Under the pieces are notes generated by a model. It saw only the letters and a program-made list of their open reading frames with translations. It was not told the DNA's origin and ran no database searches. A stretch of DNA of 64,000 nucleotides from Tenacibaculum discolor. Lineage in GTDB: Bacteria > Bacteroidota > Bacteroidia > Flavobacteriales > Flavobacteriaceae. The DNA is taken from contig NZ_RCCS01000004.1 in assembly GCF_003664185.1 (NCBI RefSeq), positions 579,576 to 643,575 on the forward strand, read 5' to 3'. This document shows positions 16,955 through 26,313 of this stretch, piece by piece; position 1 is the first letter of the stretch; every line of letters begins with the position of its first letter. The position numbers and the translations under genes were made by a program.

Positions 16955-17986
16955 CTATGCCATTTCTCCTCTTAGGGGTGTTTGAAAATAATGCGTAAAA
17001 TCTTCTTTTGAAAGCTTTTCTCCTAACAAATACATCATTTTTGCAATGGCTGTTTCTGTTGTAATATCCTTACCATCAACAATACCAATGCGTTTTAATT
17101 CTGAACTTGTTTCATAATGTCCTAAAATTACACTTCCTCCTTTACATTGAGTTACATTAACAATGTAAATTCCTTTGCTTACCGATTCCTCTAATAAATC
17201 AACAAACCATTTTTCAGTTGGTGCATTTCCTGATCCGTAAGTTTCTAAAATAATACCTTTTAAATCTGGGATATTCATAAAACTTCTCACTACAGACTCT
17301 GTAATTCCTGGAAACAACTTTAAAATAGCTACGTGATTATCAAGGTTCTTTCTTACTACTAAATCATTTTGATTCTCTTTAGACTTAAGTAATAATGGAT
17401 AATTAAAGTTTAAATGCACTCCACTTTCTGCTAAGGGTGGATAATTCATAGAAGCAAACGCTTCAAATTGTTCGGCATTTATTTTTGTAGTTCTATTAGC
17501 TCTGTATAGTTTATACTCAAAATACAACCCTACTTCCTGAATAACAGGTTTACCATTTTCATAGGCTGATGCAACTTGTATAGATGTTATTAAATTTTCT
17601 TTAGCATCTGTACGTAAATCTCCAATAGGTAATTGTGATCCCGTAAAAATCACAGGCTTTTGTAAATTCTCAAACATAAAGCTTATTGCTGACGATGTAT
17701 ACGACATGGTGTCTGAGCCTGTTAACACTACAAATCCGTCAAACTTGTCATAATTATCAGAGATTATTTCTGCTATTTGTATATAATAGGCCACATTCAT
17801 GTTAGAAGAATCAATAGGTTCGTCAAACGATATCGTATTGATTTCACAATTAATCTGCTGTAATTCTGGGATTTTACTTGATATTTGACTAAAATCAAAC
17901 GCTTTTAATGCGCCCGTATTATAATCTTTAACCATACCAATAGTTCCGCCTGTGTAAACTATTAAAATTTTAGGTTGATTTGCCAT
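16955..17986 (-). CDS. ansA: Type I (cytoplasmic) L-asparaginase
   Basis: 343 residues without a signal peptide. Both catalytic signatures of asparaginases are present: YTGGTIGM (residues 11-18) with the nucleophile threonine, and VLTGSDTMSYT (around residue 87) with the Thr-Asp pair of the second centre. The length suits the E. coli AnsA type. It hydrolyses asparagine to aspartate and ammonia. It appears monocistronic; no clear consensus promoter was found. Confidence 0.93.
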   Translation of the reverse strand: MANQPKILIVYTGGTIGMVKDYNTGALKAFDFSQISSKIPELQQINCEINTISFDEPIDSSNMNVAYYIQIAEIISDNYDKFDGFVVLTGSDTMSYTSSAISFMFENLQKPVIFTGSQLPIGDLRTDAKENLITSIQVASAYENGKPVIQEVGLYFEYKLYRANRTTKINAEQFEAFASMNYPPLAESGVHLNFNYPLLLKSKENQNDLVVRKNLDNHVAILKLFPGITESVVRSFMNIPDLKGIILETYGSGNAPTEKWFVDLLEESVSKGIYIVNVTQCKGGSVILGHYETSSELKRIGIVDGKDITTETAIAKMMYLLGEKLSKEDFTHYFQTPLRGEMA

Positions 17987-18080
17987 TTTGACATTTTTTT
18001 ATACCGTTAATATTTTGGAATAATTTATGTTGTAAATTTAACCAACAAAAATGATACAAAATTTTAAAACTATATAGATT

Positions 18081-18779
18081 ATGATAGGATTTTATATTCT
18101 AATTGGTATTATATCTCTTTTCAGTTGGTTAGTGAGTAATACGTTAAAAAACAAGTTTAAAAAATACTCTCAAGTTCATTTACGAAATGGAATGAGTGGT
18201 GCTGAAATTGCTCAAAAAATGCTAGTTGACCATGGAATTTCTGATGTACAAGTAATTTCTACACCAGGTAGGTTAACAGATCATTATAATCCACAAAACA
18301 AAACTGTAAACTTAAGTGAAGCTGTATACAACCAACGAAATGCTGCCGCAGCTGCTGTTGCTGCACACGAGGTTGGACATGCAGTACAACATGCTAGAGC
18401 TTACCAATACTTACAAATGCGTTCTAAACTAGTACCAATGGTAAGCATTACCTCACGCTTTTCTCAATGGATGGTAATTGGTGGTATCGCTTTTGGTGCT
18501 GCTTCTGGTAGTACGGGTATTGGTTTTTATATAGCACTAGCTGGTTTAGCTTTTATGGCTTTAGGTACTATTTTCAGCTTTATAACCTTACCTGTTGAAT
18601 ATGACGCAAGTAATAGAGCCTTAGCTTGGTTAGAGAATAAAAACATGGTTACTCATGAAGAATTAGCTGGATCTAAAGATGCTTTAAAATGGGCTGCAAG
18701 AACTTATTTAGTTGCTGCTTTAGGTTCTTTAGCGATGCTATTATATTGGGCTTTACAAGTTTTAGGAAATAGAGATTAA
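18081..18779 (+). CDS. YugP-family zinc metallopeptidase (membrane)
   Basis: 232 residues. An N-terminal membrane helix (residues 1-20) is followed by the zinc site AAHEVGHAVQHARAY near residue 95 (HExxH), then two or three further helices and a conserved YDASNRALAWLE segment holding a possible third ligand. This is the neutral zinc metallopeptidase family PF04298 (YugP). The substrate is unknown. It has its own terminator. Confidence 0.88.
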   Translation: MIGFYILIGIISLFSWLVSNTLKNKFKKYSQVHLRNGMSGAEIAQKMLVDHGISDVQVISTPGRLTDHYNPQNKTVNLSEAVYNQRNAAAAAVAAHEVGHAVQHARAYQYLQMRSKLVPMVSITSRFSQWMVIGGIAFGAASGSTGIGFYIALAGLAFMALGTIFSFITLPVEYDASNRALAWLENKNMVTHEELAGSKDALKWAARTYLVAALGSLAMLLYWALQVLGNRD

Positions 18780-18807
18780 ATTAATATTTTATTTAGAAAT
18801 ACAACCA

Positions 18808-18852
18808 AATAAGCCCCTCGTTTTGATAAATTTAAAACGAGGGGCTTATTTT
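18808..18852 (+). terminator. Intrinsic terminator after the zinc peptidase
   Basis: A 17-bp stem (aataagcccctcgtttt / aaaacgaggggcttatt) with a 9-nt loop, followed by T-rich sequence. Confidence 0.92.
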
Positions 18853-18940
18853 ATATATTTTTTTTCCAAAAACTTCACAAATAGTTAATCTTAAAATGAA
18901 TATATTCGTCCCTTAAATATTAATTATTAAATTTTTAACT

Positions 18941-19237
18941 ATGAAAAAAATTATTTTATCAATTGCTATGGTAACTTCTATCTTTTTTATCGCTTGTTCC
19001 GATGACGATACTCCTCAAAAAGACTGCAAAACTTGTTTAAACATTGCAGAAACTGGGATTGACATTGAGGTGTGTGACAACGGAGATGGAACCGCTACTG
19101 TTACATCATCTATTAAAGGAAATGAAATTTCAACTACCACTATAAATATTCCTGAAGGAGAAAGCGCCAATACTATTAATTGTACTGATCTTTCTGATTT
19201 TGGTGATGAAATAGTTACTGATGAAGTAATCAATTAA
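18941..19237 (+). CDS. Small lipoprotein of unknown function
   Basis: 98 residues. The lipobox is SIFFIAC (cysteine at residue 19), followed at once by SDDD, the acidic pattern that marks surface-exposed lipoproteins in Bacteroidota. The mature part is short and acidic, with a KDCKTC pair and two further cysteines. No domain was recognised. TATATTCG at 18901-18908 resembles a -7 element with one mismatch. Confidence 0.75.
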   Translation: MKKIILSIAMVTSIFFIACSDDDTPQKDCKTCLNIAETGIDIEVCDNGDGTATVTSSIKGNEISTTTINIPEGESANTINCTDLSDFGDEIVTDEVIN

Positions 19238-19282
19238 ACGATTAAAAAAAGGAAGCTTTAAAGCTTCCTTTTTTTAATCGTT
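19237..19282. terminator. Bidirectional terminator between the lipoprotein gene and lepA
   Basis: A long palindrome (attaaaaaaaggaagctt mirrored by aagcttcctttttttaat) lies between the two convergent genes. It is symmetric, with A and T runs on both sides, and overlaps the lepA stop codon. Confidence 0.9.
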
Positions 19283-21070
19283 TAATTTCAATACTGCCAT
19301 AAACGCTTGCTGTGGAATTTCTACATTACCAACTTGACGCATACGTTTTTTACCTTTTTTCTGCTTTTCTAATAATTTACGCTTACGAGAAATGTCTCCT
19401 CCATAACATTTTGCAGTTACATCTTTACGTAAAGCTTTAACCGTTTCACGGGCGATGATTTTTGCACCAATAGCAGCTTGAATAGGAATATCAAATTGTT
19501 GACGAGGAATCAATTCTTTTAGCTTCTCACAGATACGTTTTCCAATTGAATACGCATTACTATCATGTAATAAAGCTGAAAGTGCATCAACTATTTGTCC
19601 GTTAAGTAACATATCTACACGAACTAATTTCGATTTTTGCATTCCTATTGGATGGTAGTCAAACGACGCATAACCTTTAGACACAGTTTTTAATCTATCA
19701 TAGAAGTCAAAAACGATTTCTGCTAATGGCATATCAAATATTAATTCAACTCGCTCTGGAGTTAAATAGGTTTGATTTACAATCTGTCCTCTTTTTTCAA
19801 TACAAAGTGACATTACTTGTCCTACAAAATCAGCCTTGGTAATAATTGAAGCTTTAATAAATGGCTCTTCTACTCTATCTAATTTTGATGGATCTGGTAA
19901 ATCTGATGGGTTATTTACTATAATAACTTCATCAGGATTTTTCTTCGTGAATGCATGGTAACTTACGTTAGGAACCGTAGTAATTACCGTCATATTAAAT
20001 TCACGCTCTAAACGCTCTTGAATAATTTCCATGTGTAACATCCCTAAGAATCCACATCGGAAACCAAAACCAAGTGCTGCTGAACTTTCTGGTTGAAATA
20101 CCAACGAAGCATCGTTTAACTGGAGTTTTTCCATCGAAGCACGAAGCTCTTCATAATCTTCAGTATCTACTGGGTAAATTCCTGCGAATACCATTGGTTT
20201 CACATCCTCAAACCCTTCAATTCTATCTGTAGTTGGATTTGCAAAATCTGTAATAGTATCACCTACCTTTACTTCTTTTGCTGCTTTAATCCCTGTAATT
20301 AAATACCCTACATCACCTGTTTTTATTTCGTTTTTTACAACTTGACTTAATTTCAAAGTTCCTACCTCATCTGCTCCATATTGTCTACCAGTAGCCATAA
20401 ACTTTATTTGTTGATTCTTTTTGATAGAACCATCAATTACTCTAAAGTAAGTTTCAATCCCTCTATATGAATTGTATACTGAATCAAAAATCAATGCTTT
20501 TAAAGGTGCATCAGGATTTCCACTAGGCGCAGGAATTTTTTCAATAATGGCTTTTAAAATATTATCTACTCCAAAACCTGTTTTTCCACTTGCATGAATT
20601 ACATCTTCAGGTTCACATCCTAATAAATCTACAATATCATCTGTTACTTCTTCAGGGTTAGCTGATGGTAAGTCTACTTTATTTAATACTGGAATGATTT
20701 CCAAATCATTTTCTAACGCCAAATACAGGTTAGAAATAGTTTGTGCTTGGATACTTTGTGCCGCATCTACAATTAATAATGCTCCTTCACATGCTGCAAT
20801 AGAACGAGAAACTTCATAAGAAAAATCTACGTGACCTGGAGTATCAATTAGGTTTAGTATATAATCTTCACCTTCATAAACATAGTCCATTTGAATGGCG
20901 TGTGACTTAATGGTAATTCCACGCTCACGTTCTAAATCCATGTTATCAAGTAACTGATTTTGTTTTTCACGCTCAGTAACTGACCCCGTATAGTCTAACA
21001 ATCTATCTGCAAGGGTACTTTTACCATGGTCAATATGTGCAATAATGCAAAAATTTCTAATGTTCTTCAT
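19274..21070 (-). CDS. lepA: Translation elongation factor 4 (LepA)
   Basis: 598 residues from ATG 21070 ([19 protein letters not shown]). Six extra codons upstream are open but not conserved. The GTPase motifs are HIDHGKST (G1), DTPGHVDF (G3) and NKVDLPSA (G4). The LepA-specific C-terminal domain follows, with [20 protein letters not shown] near the end. EF4 is a ribosomal GTPase with back-translocation activity, important under stress. It has a perfect promoter about 105 nt upstream and a shared terminator. Confidence 0.97.
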   Translation of the reverse strand: MKNIRNFCIIAHIDHGKSTLADRLLDYTGSVTEREKQNQLLDNMDLERERGITIKSHAIQMDYVYEGEDYILNLIDTPGHVDFSYEVSRSIAACEGALLIVDAAQSIQAQTISNLYLALENDLEIIPVLNKVDLPSANPEEVTDDIVDLLGCEPEDVIHASGKTGFGVDNILKAIIEKIPAPSGNPDAPLKALIFDSVYNSYRGIETYFRVIDGSIKKNQQIKFMATGRQYGADEVGTLKLSQVVKNEIKTGDVGYLITGIKAAKEVKVGDTITDFANPTTDRIEGFEDVKPMVFAGIYPVDTEDYEELRASMEKLQLNDASLVFQPESSAALGFGFRCGFLGMLHMEIIQERLEREFNMTVITTVPNVSYHAFTKKNPDEVIIVNNPSDLPDPSKLDRVEEPFIKASIITKADFVGQVMSLCIEKRGQIVNQTYLTPERVELIFDMPLAEIVFDFYDRLKTVSKGYASFDYHPIGMQKSKLVRVDMLLNGQIVDALSALLHDSNAYSIGKRICEKLKELIPRQQFDIPIQAAIGAKIIARETVKALRKDVTAKCYGGDISRKRKLLEKQKKGKKRMRQVGNVEIPQQAFMAVLKLND

Positions 21071-21175
21071 CAATATAAAGTTTCTCAAGCCATTTCTAGA
21101 TATGCAACATAAACTTTTGTTTACTCAATACCTATCATGGATTCATTCGTCGTAATTCTAACTACTTGTAATTTG

Positions 21176-21206
21176 CAAAGATACTTTATTTGCAGGCTAC
21201 TACAAA
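21176..21206 (-). promoter_or_regulatory. Promoter of lepA
   Basis: Reading the minus strand: TTTG (21206-21203), 19 nt, TATCTTTG (21183-21176). This is an exact consensus with a leader of about 100 nt. Confidence 0.85.
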
Positions 21207-21246
21207 CAAAATAAATAGCGAAAATTAAACATCATTTTTAACTTAT

Positions 21247-21444
21247 TTAACTAAGTATACCACCACATATACCTAATCCGATTATCAGATATAAAACTGC
21301 TAGTATGTAAAATATTTTTGAGGCTGTTTTACTTTTTTTTCTAATAGCTGCTCCAATAACAGCTAGTAACACGGGTGGACCAAACATTATTAAACCTATA
21401 ATTACGAATAAGCCTGAAAGATCGCCTACTTCTAAAAATACCAT
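21247..21444 (-). CDS. Small two-helix membrane protein, radical SAM operon
   Basis: 65 residues with two membrane helices (about 10-32 and 43-63) separated by a basic KKSKTASK loop. No family was recognised. It starts 10 nt after the radical SAM gene ends and reads the same way, so it is probably the third gene of that operon. A link to membrane lipids is only a guess from context. Confidence 0.6.
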   Translation of the reverse strand: MVFLEVGDLSGLFVIIGLIMFGPPVLLAVIGAAIRKKSKTASKIFYILAVLYLIIGLGICGGILS

Positions 21445-21454
21445 ATCCTTTTTC

Positions 21455-22846
21455 TTATATTTCTTGTCTTAACTTTTCTAAATATTCTTTTTTATCATCC
21501 CTGTAAAAGAGATTCATTGTCTCAAAAGGAATAATTTTATTGTCTTTATCTACTATGTGTACACATGATTTTTTTACCGCTCGTACATCAAAATTATAAG
21601 CATCAATAAACTGCATGATTATAACTCTAAATAAATTATCGTACCCTAACTCTGGTGCATCAATATTTGGTAAACAACACATAATAGATTTTAAATTTTC
21701 TTCAGCCACTTCAACAGAATTCCCTGTACTAAATAAGTCTATCATTTTTCCATGCAAGGCTTCATCTTGCTCGTAAATAATCGTGTTTTTACTATTATCT
21801 AATAAGTCATTTGGATTAATATAGCGTGTTAACGGAAACACTTCTCCTCCCAACTTAAGAGCATACCCCATTACCAAAGCATCAGGGTTACAAGGTACTG
21901 GAATTAAATCGTCAGTATTAAAAACATCAGTTTGTTCCATGATTTTTCTTCTGACTTCTGTAAGCGTCATTCTATCTGTTTCTGGATTAAAACTTTCTAA
22001 TCTTCCCGCTATTTGTGTTGGTTGGAAAGTAACACCACGAACACATTTTTGTTGTAAAGCATAATCAATTACTTTACCTATTTCATGGTCATTTAGTCCT
22101 TTTTGAAGAGTAACTACCAAAGTTGTTGATAGATTTAACTTATTCAAGTTTTCGAGCGCTTGTTTACGAATTTCATTCAAATCTGCTCCTCTCAACTCTC
22201 TCAATACACTATCTTCAAAAGAATCGAACTGTAAATATACTTCAAAATCTGGCGTATACGTTTTCAAACGTTCTGCAAAAGCAAGATCTTTAGCTATTTT
22301 TATTCCGTTTGTATTTAACATTAAATGCCTAATTGGAAGCGATTTTGCGTAATCTAAAATTTCCCAAAACTGTGGATGTATAGTTGGTTCTCCTCCGCTA
22401 ATTTGTACCACATCTGGTTCTTTCTCATTTTTCACCACAGCATCTAACATCGCTTTTACTTCTTCTAAAGTTCGATGGCGTCCATAAGTAGGTGATGAGC
22501 CAGCGTAACAGGTAGGGCAAGTTAAGTTACACCTGTCCGTAACCTCAACAACAGTCAAGCACGAATGTTGTTCATGATCTGGACACAAACCACAATCGTA
22601 AGGACACCCATAATCTGTTTTTGTGTTAAACGTATAGGGCATCTCACTAGGTTTATTGTAATTTCTGATATTTTTATAATATTCAATATCATCTGCTATT
22701 AACACTTTTGAATTCCCATGTTCTCTACAACGTTTAAGCATATAAACTTTGTCATCTTCAAAAACAATTTTGGCATCTACTCTTTTTAAACATTCAGGAC
22801 ACAAGCTCAGTGTAAAATCATAGTAGTTATATTTTCTTTCTGGCAT
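21455..22846 (-). CDS. Radical SAM enzyme of tetraether-synthase-like (MJ0619) architecture
   Basis: 463 residues. The radical SAM cluster motif is CNLTCPTC (C106, C110, C113). It is preceded by an N-terminal zinc-ribbon-like set (CPEC at 16-19, C40 with REHG) and a second CPYDCGLC motif (C81, C85, C88). The core has QISGGEPTIHP and the MLNTNG strand, and C-terminal cysteines occur at SIMCCLPN. This order (CxxC, CREHG-like, GCPxDCGLCxxH, then VTDRCNLTC) resembles the archaeal tetraether lipid synthase group. Its start overlaps the upstream Lgt-like gene by 20 nt, so translation is coupled. A lipid-modifying role is inferred; the reaction is not known. Confidence 0.8.
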   Translation of the reverse strand: MPERKYNYYDFTLSLCPECLKRVDAKIVFEDDKVYMLKRCREHGNSKVLIADDIEYYKNIRNYNKPSEMPYTFNTKTDYGCPYDCGLCPDHEQHSCLTVVEVTDRCNLTCPTCYAGSSPTYGRHRTLEEVKAMLDAVVKNEKEPDVVQISGGEPTIHPQFWEILDYAKSLPIRHLMLNTNGIKIAKDLAFAERLKTYTPDFEVYLQFDSFEDSVLRELRGADLNEIRKQALENLNKLNLSTTLVVTLQKGLNDHEIGKVIDYALQQKCVRGVTFQPTQIAGRLESFNPETDRMTLTEVRRKIMEQTDVFNTDDLIPVPCNPDALVMGYALKLGGEVFPLTRYINPNDLLDNSKNTIIYEQDEALHGKMIDLFSTGNSVEVAEENLKSIMCCLPNIDAPELGYDNLFRVIIMQFIDAYNFDVRAVKKSCVHIVDKDNKIIPFETMNLFYRDDKKEYLEKLRQEI

Positions 22847-23579
22847 TTTTTATTTTTTGAATTATAAATCTCGTGTAATATACATAACAAACTATACATA
22901 GTATTTGAATAGTACTTAACCCTAACACAAAAAAGGTATTCGGTTTTAAAAACTCTATACAAAAGCGAAAACCAAAGTATGCCAACATAAAAAACTTAAA
23001 AAGTTCTCCTGATTGTAAAGTATGACGTTCTTGTATGATTTTTAAGCAAAAAAACACCCCTATTAAAAACACCAACTCATATAATGCAACTGGATGTCTT
23101 AACACTCCATCACCTAAATCCATACCTAAAAAAGAAGTAGTTTCAATTCCATAGGTAAACTCATTTGTTCCTGAAAGAAAACACCCTATTCTCCCTATAA
23201 AAATTCCAGCAATTATAGGAAACACAAACAAATCACCAGATGATTTTGTTTCTCCTATTATTTTTTTTGCTAATTCTACCCCTATTAAACCGCCAAATAA
23301 GCCTCCCATAATAGTTTTTACATTTAATAATTGAATGACGTTTTTTGCTGAAAAAGTTACTAAAGGATTTTCTAATACTCCAACTAATCGAGAACCAATA
23401 AAAGCTCCTACAGCAGCTCCTAAAATAATTGACAATCTGTTATTAGAAGAAATATAATCTTTCCTTTTCTTACGTAAGAAAACATAATAACGAAAAGCTA
23501 AAAAGAATGCTAAATATTCTAAAATAAGATGAATATTAACCGTGTAACCGAACAAAATGGGCTCAAAAGGCAGTTTCAA
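22827..23579 (-). CDS. Prolipoprotein diacylglyceryl transferase-like membrane protein
   Basis: 250 residues with about seven membrane helices. Lgt-like features are GRIGCFLSGTNEFTYG at residues 129-144 and RHPVALYE at 161-168. In true Lgt the first motif reads GRxGNFxNxE; here the catalytic-region Asn is Cys (C133), so this is probably a paralogue with changed chemistry rather than the housekeeping enzyme. It overlaps the radical SAM gene by 20 nt, an unusual pairing that suggests a joint lipid or membrane-protein modification. Confidence 0.75.
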   Translation of the reverse strand: MKLPFEPILFGYTVNIHLILEYLAFFLAFRYYVFLRKKRKDYISSNNRLSIILGAAVGAFIGSRLVGVLENPLVTFSAKNVIQLLNVKTIMGGLFGGLIGVELAKKIIGETKSSGDLFVFPIIAGIFIGRIGCFLSGTNEFTYGIETTSFLGMDLGDGVLRHPVALYELVFLIGVFFCLKIIQERHTLQSGELFKFFMLAYFGFRFCIEFLKPNTFFVLGLSTIQILCIVCYVYYTRFIIQKIKNARKKI

Positions 23580-23632
23580 TAAAAAAGTTTGTGAGTTAAA
23601 AGGCGAAATATACGTAATTACTCAAAAAAAAG

Positions 23633-23640
23633 TAACTTTG
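23633..23640 (+). promoter_or_regulatory. -7 element of dusB, 4 nt before the ATG
   Basis: TAACTTTG fits TAnnTTTG, and the ATG at 23645 follows after CAGC. Transcription should start at or beside the start codon (leaderless mRNA). Confidence 0.6.
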
Positions 23641-23644
23641 CAGC

Positions 23645-24646
23645 ATGGTAAAAATAGGTAACATAGAACTTCCTGATTTTCCGCTATTGTTAGCGCCAAT
23701 GGAAGATGTGAGTGATCCACCGTTTAGAGCTTTATGTAAAGAAAACGGTGCTGATGTAGTGTATACTGAATTTATTTCTTCGGAAGGATTAATTCGCGAT
23801 GCAGCTAAAAGCGTAATGAAATTAGATATCTACGAAAAAGAACGCCCTGTTGGGATTCAAATTTTTGGTGCTAATCTAGACTCGATGTTGCGTTCTGTAG
23901 AGATTGTTGAAAAAACGAATCCGGATATTATTGATATTAATTTTGGCTGTCCTGTTAAGAAAGTAGTTTCTAAAGGTGCTGGAGCTGGAATTTTAAAAGA
24001 TATTGATTTGATGGTTTCTCTTACTGAGGCCATGGTTAAACACACAAACTTACCTATTACCGTAAAAACTCGTTTAGGTTGGGATCATGATTCTATTAGA
24101 ATAATTGAAGTTGCCGAACGTTTGCAAGATGTGGGATGTAAAGCTATCTCTATCCATGGACGTACACGTGCTCAAATGTATAAAGGTAATGCTGACTGGG
24201 CTCCTATTGCTGAAGTGAAAAATAACCCTAGAATGCATATTCCTGTATTTGGAAATGGTGATGTTGATTCTCCTGAAAAAGCTATGGAAATGCGTGACAA
24301 ATATGGACTAGATGGTTGTATGATTGGTCGTGCTTCTATTGGATACCCTTGGTTTTTTAATGAAGTGAAACATTATTTTAAAACTGGTAAACATTTATCT
24401 AAACCAACTATTTCTGAACGTGTTGATATGGCACGACGTCATTTAGAAATGGCTATAGATTGGAAAGGTGAACATTTAGGTGTTGTAGAAACAAGAAGAC
24501 ACTACACAAACTATTTTAAGGGAATTCCACATTTTAAAGAACACAGAATGAAAATGGTTACTTCTGATGATCCTAAAGATGTTTTTGCTGCGTTTGACGA
24601 GGTACAAACTAAATTTGGAAATGCAACGATTCCTGAAATAGGGTAG
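23645..24646 (+). CDS. dusB: tRNA-dihydrouridine synthase
   Basis: 333 residues with a TIM-barrel flavoenzyme sequence: LLAPMEDVSDPPFR at the N-terminus, IDINFGCPVKKV with the catalytic Cys (around residue 100), KTRLGWD, ISIHGRTRAQMYKG and GNGDV, and DGCMIGRASIGYPWFF for FMN phosphate binding. It reduces uridines in the tRNA D-loop using FMN and NADPH. It converges with the permease gene, the ends 9 nt apart. Confidence 0.95.
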   Translation: MVKIGNIELPDFPLLLAPMEDVSDPPFRALCKENGADVVYTEFISSEGLIRDAAKSVMKLDIYEKERPVGIQIFGANLDSMLRSVEIVEKTNPDIIDINFGCPVKKVVSKGAGAGILKDIDLMVSLTEAMVKHTNLPITVKTRLGWDHDSIRIIEVAERLQDVGCKAISIHGRTRAQMYKGNADWAPIAEVKNNPRMHIPVFGNGDVDSPEKAMEMRDKYGLDGCMIGRASIGYPWFFNEVKHYFKTGKHLSKPTISERVDMARRHLEMAIDWKGEHLGVVETRRHYTNYFKGIPHFKEHRMKMVTSDDPKDVFAAFDEVQTKFGNATIPEIG

Positions 24647-24655
24647 GTTAACGTT

Positions 24656-25858
24656 TTATCGTTCAATAAAACTTTTTGAAATTCTAGAACTTGCAATTTT
24701 TGCTGCTAAATATCCTAAAGCTGAAATTGTAACAACTACTACTAGTAGGTTTAACCACTTAAATTCTACTGGGTATGCTAAATTTTGTGTAATCATTAAC
24801 AACTCAAAGCGTTGTTGCAATAATACTAGAATTACACCTAAAACAATTCCTATCCCCATTCCCACGAGTGTTAACAAGAAACCTTGTAATACAAATATCT
24901 TTTTTATATCCTCTACACTACTTCCTAAGTTAAAGAGAGTTTTTAGATTTTGACGTTTATCAATAATCATCATGATAATTGACCCTATCACATTAAACAA
25001 AGCAATAGCTACAATTAACGTAAAAATTAAATATGAGATAAAGTTTTCAGTATTTATCACCTTATAATACAGCGTATTTAACTGTGTACGTGTTTGTACC
25101 TTTAACTTACCCCCTAAAATGCTTTGTAAATCCTCTTGGAATGCATCGAGATTTACACCTTCTTTTAAGCGTAACTCAACTCCTGTTATTTGGTTATTAT
25201 CGTAACCTAATAACTCTTGTGCAAGTGATGCCTCAGTAAATACATATTTATTCTGAAATTCTTCTGATCCTGTATACACACCCACTATTTGTGTTGAAAC
25301 CGATCGAAAAGCGTTATTTGCATTGATAAATCCTTTTCCTGGTTTTGGCACTAAAATTTGAAGTGCTTCACCAAAATTAAAAACCCCCAACGATAGTTTA
25401 TAAGATATTCCGTATCCTACTACTGCTGTATTTTTATATTCTTCATCAATCCAAGTACCTACTGTTAGCAAAGAATCTGTCGGAATAATTTTTGAGTAAT
25501 TTGAATCAACTCCTTTAATTTGGGCAATATGCTCTTTATCTTTATACTTTAAAAAAACACGTTCTTCTACTACTTTTGAAGCAGCCTCTATCTCTTCATT
25601 TTGTTGTAAAACATTATCTAATTTTTGTGAATATTGAAAAGATTTTCCTTTTGAAGCCGTAATTTTTATATCTGGATCTGATGCATTAAGTAATGAATCA
25701 CTAAAAGTCTTTAACCCAGAAAAACCAGACAATACAACAAACAAAGCCAAGGTACCTACCACAACACCAAAAACAGCTATTGCTGTAATAATATTAATTG
25801 CATTGGTACTCGTTTTAGAAAACAAGTATCGTTTAGCTATGTATAAAGAAAAGTTCAA
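24656..25858 (-). CDS. FtsX-like ABC transporter permease (LolC/LolE family)
   Basis: 400 residues. MacB/LolC layout: an N-terminal helix (residues about 20-45), a large periplasmic domain (about 50-265) and three C-terminal helices (about 275-300, 320-350 and 365-390). The N-terminus (IAKRYLFSKTSTNAINIITAIAVFGVVVGT) is typical of lipoprotein-releasing permeases. The ATPase partner is not nearby. It lies 38 nt after rbfA on the same strand, a common flavobacterial pair. Confidence 0.85.
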   Translation of the reverse strand: MNFSLYIAKRYLFSKTSTNAINIITAIAVFGVVVGTLALFVVLSGFSGLKTFSDSLLNASDPDIKITASKGKSFQYSQKLDNVLQQNEEIEAASKVVEERVFLKYKDKEHIAQIKGVDSNYSKIIPTDSLLTVGTWIDEEYKNTAVVGYGISYKLSLGVFNFGEALQILVPKPGKGFINANNAFRSVSTQIVGVYTGSEEFQNKYVFTEASLAQELLGYDNNQITGVELRLKEGVNLDAFQEDLQSILGGKLKVQTRTQLNTLYYKVINTENFISYLIFTLIVAIALFNVIGSIIMMIIDKRQNLKTLFNLGSSVEDIKKIFVLQGFLLTLVGMGIGIVLGVILVLLQQRFELLMITQNLAYPVEFKWLNLLVVVVTISALGYLAAKIASSRISKSFIER

Positions 25859-25896
25859 GCATTAATAAATTTAGCTAGCCAATGTAACAAAAATTA

Positions 25897-26292
25897 TTAA
25901 CGTTTTTGACGACGAGGCAAAACATCTGGATTTTTTATTGGGTCGACATCTTTTCCTTTTAAAGACTTATCAATCTCTTCAATATAATCCAAACTATCAT
26001 CTCCAAAGAACAACAATTCTGGCATTCTTCGTAATTGATTTTTTGTTCGTTGTGCTAATTCATGGCGAATTAAAGGTGTATTAGATTTTACTCCTTCAAT
26101 AATTTCGTCTCTTTTTTCTGAAGGGAAAACACTTAAGTATACTTTTGCCACTCCCAAGTCGGCAGTAACCGAAACTTTAGAAACCGATATAATCACTCCC
26201 TTCATTCCATCTTGAGCAGCACGTTGTAAAACGTCTACTAAATCCTGTTGCAACACTCCTGCTATTTTTCGCTGTCTATTTGTTTCTTCCAT
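25897..26292 (-). CDS. rbfA: Ribosome-binding factor A
   Basis: 131 residues. A single KH-like domain with RQRKIAGVLQQDLVDVLQ at the start, VSVTADLGVAKVYLSVFP in the centre and LRRMPELLFFGDDSLDY near the end. It acts in 30S subunit maturation. The -7 element lies only 4 nt before the start codon. Confidence 0.95.
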   Translation of the reverse strand: MEETNRQRKIAGVLQQDLVDVLQRAAQDGMKGVIISVSKVSVTADLGVAKVYLSVFPSEKRDEIIEGVKSNTPLIRHELAQRTKNQLRRMPELLFFGDDSLDYIEEIDKSLKGKDVDPIKNPDVLPRRQKR

Positions 26293-26296
26293 GTTG

Positions 26297-26304
26297 CAAA
26301 TTTA
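26297..26304 (-). promoter_or_regulatory. -7 element of rbfA, 4 nt before the start codon
   Basis: TAAATTTG on the minus strand fits TAnnTTTG. The rbfA ATG (26292-26290) follows after four bases, again predicting a leaderless or near-leaderless transcript. Confidence 0.5.
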
Positions 26305-26313
26305 AGCATAAAA

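Noticed and set aside
22827..23579. Housekeeping prolipoprotein diacylglyceryl transferase (lgt)
   Set aside because: The GRxGN motif is changed to GRIGC and the gene is coupled to a radical SAM enzyme, so a paralogue is more likely than the essential enzyme.
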